DNA of 64,000 bases from positions 10,448-74,447 of the forward strand of contig JBOFKD010000218.1 in assembly GCA_051657165.1 (NCBI GenBank). Direction: 5' to 3'. Shown piece after piece: positions 61,556 to 64,000 of the stretch; positions within the stretch are counted from its first letter, which is position 1, and each line of letters starts with the position of its first letter. A program made the translations under genes and the position numbers. The DNA comes from UBA7332 sp051657165. GTDB lineage: Bacteria > Bacteroidota > Bacteroidia > Bacteroidales > UBA7332. The notes beneath the pieces were generated by a model. That model did not search any database, was not told where the DNA came from, and saw nothing but the letters and a program-made list of their open reading frames with translations.

Positions 61556-63022
61556 ATGAAAAAAACGATAATATTGGCTATAGCATCTTTGATGTTGGTT
61601 TCTTCTTGTTCTGAAGATGCTATGGATCGTATCAATAAAGATACAAATAATCCGGGTGTTGATGTGGTACCTGCAAAATTTTCAATTACGGACGTAATAA
61701 TGAGTTCTGCTTTCACAACAATTAGTGGAAATTACGCATGGAATGTAGCTTCATATACCGAACAAGAGTTTGGTACAGGAAATAATCAACTTATGCAGGT
61801 TGAGTTAAGGAATCCAAGTCAGATTGCAGCGGCTACAACTTTTAATAATGAGTGGAACGGAACATATGGGAATATAGCTAATATTAGGAATATTCTTAAA
61901 AAGACAGGTGATGGAGGACTAAACTCCGGACAACTTGATCTTATGGGTATGGCTCAGACTCTTTTTGCTTTGAATATAGGTATTTTGACTGATCTGCACG
62001 GAGATATTCCGTGTTCGGAAGCAGGTATGGGTGCTTCTATTCTTAATCCTAAACTTGATAAGCAGGAAAATATTTATAAAGAGTATGTTATTGGAATGCT
62101 AGATAATGCTATAGCTAATCTGAAGGCTGCAGGAACTATGAATAATGCCGGTAGCCAAGATTTACTTTTTAAAGGAGATACAAAAAAATGGATTGGTTTT
62201 GCATATGCATTAAAGGCTCGTTATTTACTACATACATATTATAGAAATAATGCTGTACTTCCAGAAGTTATTTCTGCGGCTAATAGTGCTATTGAAGCAG
62301 GATTTTCTGGAGCTGACCTTACAGTGTTTAATGGAATAACTACAGATAATCCATGGACGGCTTTCTTTTGGAGCCGTCAGTATACAGGATCATCTACAAC
62401 AGTCATTAATATCATGAAAACAAGGAATGATAATCGAGTCGTGTTGTATGATTATAATATGTTTGGGAAAAATATTCAAGGTACTCCAGGAAATGATGTT
62501 CAGGCTAAATTAGTAAAAGAGCTTAATGCTCCTGCATGGTTAGATAATGGGGCTTGCTCAATTCATCTTTTAAGTAAAAGTGAATTATTTTTTATTTTGG
62601 CTGAAGCGAAAATTCGTTCGGGACAGGATGCTGCAGAAGATTTTAATAATGCAATTGTTGCTTCTTTTGCTGATTATGCTAATTCAGACCCAGATCCGGA
62701 GAAGTCTGGCTTTGTTAATAATGGAGCAGAGTATGCAGCAGGATTGACTGTGACATTGGAAGAAGTTATGGTTCAGAAGTACTTAGCTCAATGTCGCGAT
62801 GAACAAATCGAGGCATATAATGATATTCGTCGTTGTATGTCGCTCGGTGAAACTTTTATCAAACTTACTAATCCTTTAAATAATCAGAATGGAGCTAACT
62901 ATTGGCCACTAAGACTACCTTACGGGAATAGTTCAGTTGTATCAAATCCTATTGTTAATGAGGCATTTAATAATGTAGATGTCTATAAAGATGCAATTTG
63001 GTTATTCGGAGGAAGTAAATAA
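61556..63022 (+). CDS. SusD-like lipoprotein (SusD-like_2 type)
   Basis: 488 residues. Lipobox ASLMLVSSC, then SEDAMDRINKDTNNPGVDVVPAKFSITDVIMSSAF, the opening of the second SusD-like family. TPR-type helices and ILTDLHGDIPCSEAG follow; the C-terminus (VQKYLAQCRDEQIEAYNDIRRC ... PLRLPYGNSSVVSNP) is complete for this family. It is a surface ligand-binding partner of the SusC upstream. Different subfamily from the RagB-type SusD at 14879. Confidence 0.93.
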   Translation: MKKTIILAIASLMLVSSCSEDAMDRINKDTNNPGVDVVPAKFSITDVIMSSAFTTISGNYAWNVASYTEQEFGTGNNQLMQVELRNPSQIAAATTFNNEWNGTYGNIANIRNILKKTGDGGLNSGQLDLMGMAQTLFALNIGILTDLHGDIPCSEAGMGASILNPKLDKQENIYKEYVIGMLDNAIANLKAAGTMNNAGSQDLLFKGDTKKWIGFAYALKARYLLHTYYRNNAVLPEVISAANSAIEAGFSGADLTVFNGITTDNPWTAFFWSRQYTGSSTTVINIMKTRNDNRVVLYDYNMFGKNIQGTPGNDVQAKLVKELNAPAWLDNGACSIHLLSKSELFFILAEAKIRSGQDAAEDFNNAIVASFADYANSDPDPEKSGFVNNGAEYAAGLTVTLEEVMVQKYLAQCRDEQIEAYNDIRRCMSLGETFIKLTNPLNNQNGANYWPLRLPYGNSSVVSNPIVNEAFNNVDVYKDAIWLFGGSK

Positions 63023-63095
63023 GATAATTATTAATTCACTTTCTTTTTTTTACTTTGAGTGTTAATGTTATCGATTGAGTTTGTGTTGTTCCAAT

Positions 63096-63353
63096 ATGTT
63101 GCAAAGACGTATTGAACTTTGGGGTGAAGGTTTTAATCTGTTTGATATGAAACGTACTAATATGCCAATGAAACGTTCGTATAAAGGATCGAACTTCCAA
63201 TTGGCAAATATGTTTAACTCTCCGATTGAGGTTAGTGCATTCTTATTGCAAATTCCGTTGAACGAGATTAATGAAAATCCTGAATTATCTCCGGCTGATC
63301 AGAATCCGGCTCCGGAAGAATTAAGTCCGGTTAATCCAAATCCTACAAATTAA
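63096..63353 (+). pseudogene. Orphan C-terminal fragment of a RagB/SusD gene
   Basis: 85 codons from the ATG at 63096: MLQRRIELWGEGFNLFDMKR, then IPLNEINENPELSPADQNP. This is the C-terminal segment of RagB-type SusD proteins (R-R-I-E-L-W-G-E-G, F-D-x-K-R, IP-x-x-E-x-N-x-NP). The preceding 488-residue gene is a complete SusD of another subfamily in a different frame, so this piece is not its tail. In-frame stops lie just upstream. Best read as the remnant of a second susD lost by deletion or recombination; translation from 63096 is possible but a function is unlikely. Confidence 0.75.
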
Positions 63354-63369
63354 GGATATTATTTATATA

Positions 63370-63410
63370 AAAGAGGCTGTCTAACAAGTTTAGGCAGCTT
63401 CTTTTTTTTT
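63370..63410 (+). terminator. Terminator after the SusD remnant
   Basis: An AAGAGGCTG.../...CAGCTTCTT stem with one mismatch, followed by about nine T. Confidence 0.8.
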
Positions 63411-63582
63411 ATGATATATATTGCTCAGACAAAGTATATATATTGTCGTGATGAAATATATATTATTGAAATGAAATACGTATTTCGTGATATGCATATA
63501 CGGGAATAAATTATTTTATATGTGTATTTGCTGGAATTTATACGTAAGCGTCTCCACTATGGCCTGTTGTATAATAAATAGG
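63411..63582. other. AT-rich gap between two terminators
   Basis: No gene seen. TGTATTTG at 63523-63530 is a weak -7-like match. It may hold a short transcript ending at the next terminator. Confidence 0.3.
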
Positions 63583-63630
63583 AGAAGCTAAGATTGATTT
63601 TTATTCAATCTTAGCTTCTTTTTTTTATTT
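63583..63630 (+). terminator. Strong terminator without an obvious gene
   Basis: AGAAGCTAAGATTGA (63583-63597) pairs with TCAATCTTAGCTTCT (63605-63619), followed by nine T. No plus-strand gene lies between it and the previous terminator. Confidence 0.75.
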
Positions 63631-63760
63631 GTCAGGAAGCATTACTCTTTATTACTTCCAAAGAATAAAGAGTAATGTCTTGATAATGATATGTGTCTTC
63701 ATACTATAAAGATATTAAATGTCAGACCATGGCGGAGATGCTTTTATCAGACAATATTTA

Positions 63761-63893
63761 TTAGCTCCTTGCAAACGAAAAGTTGCTACTTGCAAAACTT
63801 ATTTTGCTACTTGCTAATTTCAGTTTGCTACCTGCAAATGAGCATGATCAGGAAGTTGGAGATTTGCTTAAGAGAAATTCGAAATTCTCTTAA
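63761..63893 (+). repeat. Mosaic intergenic repeat, copy D (right array only)
   Basis: Four TTTGCTACTTGCAAA-type units at 63761, 63782, 63803 and 63824, exactly 21 bp apart as in copy B. Then comes the same spacer with GATC and TTGGA..TTTG, and CTTAAGAGAA (63867-63876)/TTCTCTTAA (63885-63893) with the identical ATTCGAAA loop. The left module is absent or decayed. A small ORF running through it is not credible. Confidence 0.82.
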
Positions 63894-63902
63894 CCCAACT
63901 TT

Positions 63903-63942
63903 GCCCCTAAAAATTATTTTCAATTATTTTCAGGGGCTTTTT
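63903..63942 (+). terminator. Terminator-like hairpin downstream of repeat copy D
   Basis: GCCCCT (63903-63908) pairs with AGGGGC (63932-63937), extended by A/T pairs and followed by TTTTTT. Confidence 0.6.
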
Positions 63943-64000
63943 TACGATTATACGTGAGTGTGTTTTACTTAATACACTGATAATGAAGATAGCCTTTCTG
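63943..64000. other. Window end
   Basis: 58 bases with no identifiable feature. Confidence 0.3.

Noticed and set aside
63691..63957. 88-codon ORF at the window end
   Set aside because: It runs through repeat copy D and its terminator-like hairpin, and has no family resemblance.

Overview
The window looks like a chromosomal segment of a Bacteroidales bacterium. The signs are two SusC/SusD pairs, Mfa-like fimbrillins, a type IX secretion (T9SS) sorting domain, S46 dipeptidyl-peptidase, DUF4831, DUF4302, DUF3575 and DUF1599 genes, and promoters of the Bacteroidetes form (TTTG at -33, TAnnTTTG at -7) in front of many genes. The low GC together with Rnf, T9SS and type V pilus genes suggests the Dysgonomonas/Porphyromonas side of the order. 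The genus is an inference and was not checked.

Layout. 1-4416: rnfBCDGEA (rnfB cut by the window edge), the Na+/H+-pumping ferredoxin:NAD+ oxidoreductase. 4757-10664: a TetR-controlled exporter operon (TolC, HlyD and two ABC-2 permeases, no ATPase), with two dyads flanking its promoter. 10730-20311: a five-gene SusC/SusD operon with a Peptidase_Mx1-type metallopeptidase, a DUF4302 lipoprotein and a T9SS-secreted protein. 20475-25580: a pyruvoyl-type (PSD/PSDC family) decarboxylase, divergent from a PLP decarboxylase and a GadC-like antiporter. 26106-28920: DUF4831, folB, bactofilin, NlpC/P60. 29069-33107: a selenium operon mnmH-yedF-csd-DUF3343-selD. 33359-41008: a fimbrial operon DUF3575-DUF5119-fimbrillin-fimbrillin-DUF4906. 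41586-46251: an SDR protein, rpiB, transketolase, an EamA transporter. 46303-57601: S46 peptidase (DPP7 type), alanine dehydrogenase, YjbR-like protein, Dcp, folE, SPOR protein, a DoxX/thioredoxin-like protein fused to triosephosphate isomerase, DUF1599, trmB. 58048-63410: a second SusC/SusD pair followed by the orphaned C-terminus of another SusD.

How it fits together. Peptide-handling enzymes (DPP7, Dcp, the Mx1-type peptidase), alanine dehydrogenase, the amino-acid decarboxylase/antiporter set and Rnf suit an anaerobe that ferments peptides and amino acids as well as glycans. The pentose-phosphate genes and tpiA supply central carbon metabolism.

Most notable: (1) a family of mosaic intergenic repeats at four sites, built from dyad-symmetric units repeated with an exact 21- or 22-bp period (about two helical turns), with unit number varying between copies; (2) two chemically different decarboxylases beside one antiporter; (3) an in-frame DoxX-TpiA fusion that would tether a glycolytic enzyme to the membrane; (4) an SDR protein whose catalytic Tyr is Phe; (5) a truncated SusD remnant. 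No tRNA, rRNA, CRISPR array, transposase or prophage gene was recognised.
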